A DNA stretch of 6,919 nt, taken from the NCBI GenBank assembly GCA_020048795.1, contig JAIFMA010000236.1, forward strand, positions 1 to 6,919, read 5' to 3'. The DNA comes from Rhodoferax sp. (GTDB taxonomy: Bacteria > Pseudomonadota > Gammaproteobacteria > Burkholderiales > Burkholderiaceae_C). The notes below the pieces were generated by a model. That model searched no databases, was not told the origin of the DNA, and saw only the letters and a list, made by a program, of their open reading frames with translations. Each line of letters starts with the position of its first letter. The first letter of the stretch is position 1. A program made the translations under genes and the position numbers. Positions 6,369-6,919 of this stretch are shown in pieces.

Positions 6369-6919
6369 ATTCACGCCACTGCCCTGGTTGACGCTGCCGC
6401 CGAGCTTGACAGTTCGGTCACGGTCGGGCCTTACAGCATCATCGGACCTCACGTCAGGATTGCTGGTGGAACCTCGGTGGGTCCGCACGTGGTCATTGAA
6501 GGCCACACCACCATCGGTTGCGACAACCAGATTTTTCAGTTCACGTCTTTGGGAGCGATCCCGCAAGACAAGAAATATGCGGGCGAGCCCTGCGAACTGG
6601 TGATTGGTGATCGCAACACCATTCGCGAGTTTTGTACCTTCAATATTGGCTCACCGGGCGATGCCGGGGTGACCCGGCTCGGCAATGACAACTGGATCAT
6701 GGCTTATGTGCACCTGGCCCATGATTGCCAGGTCGGCAACCACACGATTTTTGCCAACAATTCGACCCTTGCGGGCCATGTGCATGTGGGCGACTGGGCG
6801 ATTCTGGGAGGTTTTACCGGTGCCCACCAGTTTGTCCGGATCGGGGCTCACAGCATGACGGCCATCAGCACCGTGTTGCTAGCCGATGTGCCGCCGTTTG
6901 TGATGTGCCAGGGTCAACC
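6360..6919 (+). CDS. lpxA: UDP-N-acetylglucosamine O-acyltransferase LpxA, N-terminal part (3' end outside window)
   Basis: LpxA carries out the first step of lipid A synthesis, moving a 3-hydroxyacyl chain from ACP to the 3-OH of UDP-GlcNAc in the cytoplasm. 186 complete codons are visible of a family length near 260, and the frame is open to the right edge. The start is GTG 6360 with AAGGAGG five bases upstream; the protein begins MTSIHATALVD. Hexapeptide beta-helix repeats run throughout. Family motifs are QDKKYAGEP, IGDRN, LAHDC and LAGHV. H121 matches catalytic E. coli H125 and H118 matches H122. I169 aligns with E. coli G173, the acyl-chain length ruler, hinting at a chain shorter than C14. 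The C-terminal helical domain is missing because of the window edge. It lies 11 bases after fabZ; lpxB would be expected next. Confidence 0.97.
   Translation, partial: MTSIHATALVDAAAELDSSVTVGPYSIIGPHVRIAGGTSVGPHVVIEGHTTIGCDNQIFQFTSLGAIPQDKKYAGEPCELVIGDRNTIREFCTFNIGSPGDAGVTRLGNDNWIMAYVHLAHDCQVGNHTIFANNSTLAGHVHVGDWAILGGFTGAHQFVRIGAHSMTAISTVLLADVPPFVMCQGQ

Overview
The window is a seven-gene, one-strand (+) stretch of envelope-biogenesis chromosome from a Gram-negative bacterium. Order: dxr (3' part) - rseP - bamA - skp/ompH - lpxD - fabZ - lpxA (5' part). Gene order, the moderately GC-rich composition and the protein sequences point to a betaproteobacterium of the Burkholderiales. A Comamonadaceae-like organism is my best guess, but this is by recall of sequence style and was not searched. 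The gammaproteobacterial version of this cluster usually has cdsA directly before rseP; here dxr sits there, as is common in betaproteobacteria.

Layout: 1-657 is the C-terminal part of DXR (isoprenoid precursors). 669-2027 is the site-2 protease RseP. 2072-4372 is BamA, the outer-membrane protein insertase. 4372-4884 is the periplasmic chaperone Skp. 4907-5896 is LpxD, 5911-6348 is FabZ, and 6360-6919 is LpxA, running off the right edge. No gap exceeds 44 bases and none holds an obvious terminator, so co-transcription is likely. Starts are set by varied means: a one-base stop/start overlap (bamA/skp), GTG starts (lpxD, lpxA), one very strong Shine-Dalgarno (lpxA) and one AU-rich leader with no Shine-Dalgarno (bamA).

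Together the genes build the outer membrane. RseP handles envelope-stress proteolysis, and Skp carries unfolded outer-membrane proteins to BamA. LpxA and LpxD add the 3-hydroxyacyl chains of lipid A, drawing on the same 3-hydroxyacyl-ACP pool that FabZ dehydrates for phospholipid synthesis. DXR feeds isoprenoids, including the undecaprenyl carrier.

I see no mobile element, CRISPR array, RNA gene, defence system or unknown gene. This is a conserved housekeeping region. The points worth a second look are small: a perfect hairpin whose three-base loop is exactly the lpxA GTG start codon, a similar hairpin just before the lpxD ribosome site, a bulky residue at the LpxA acyl-chain ruler position, and the unusual bamA leader.
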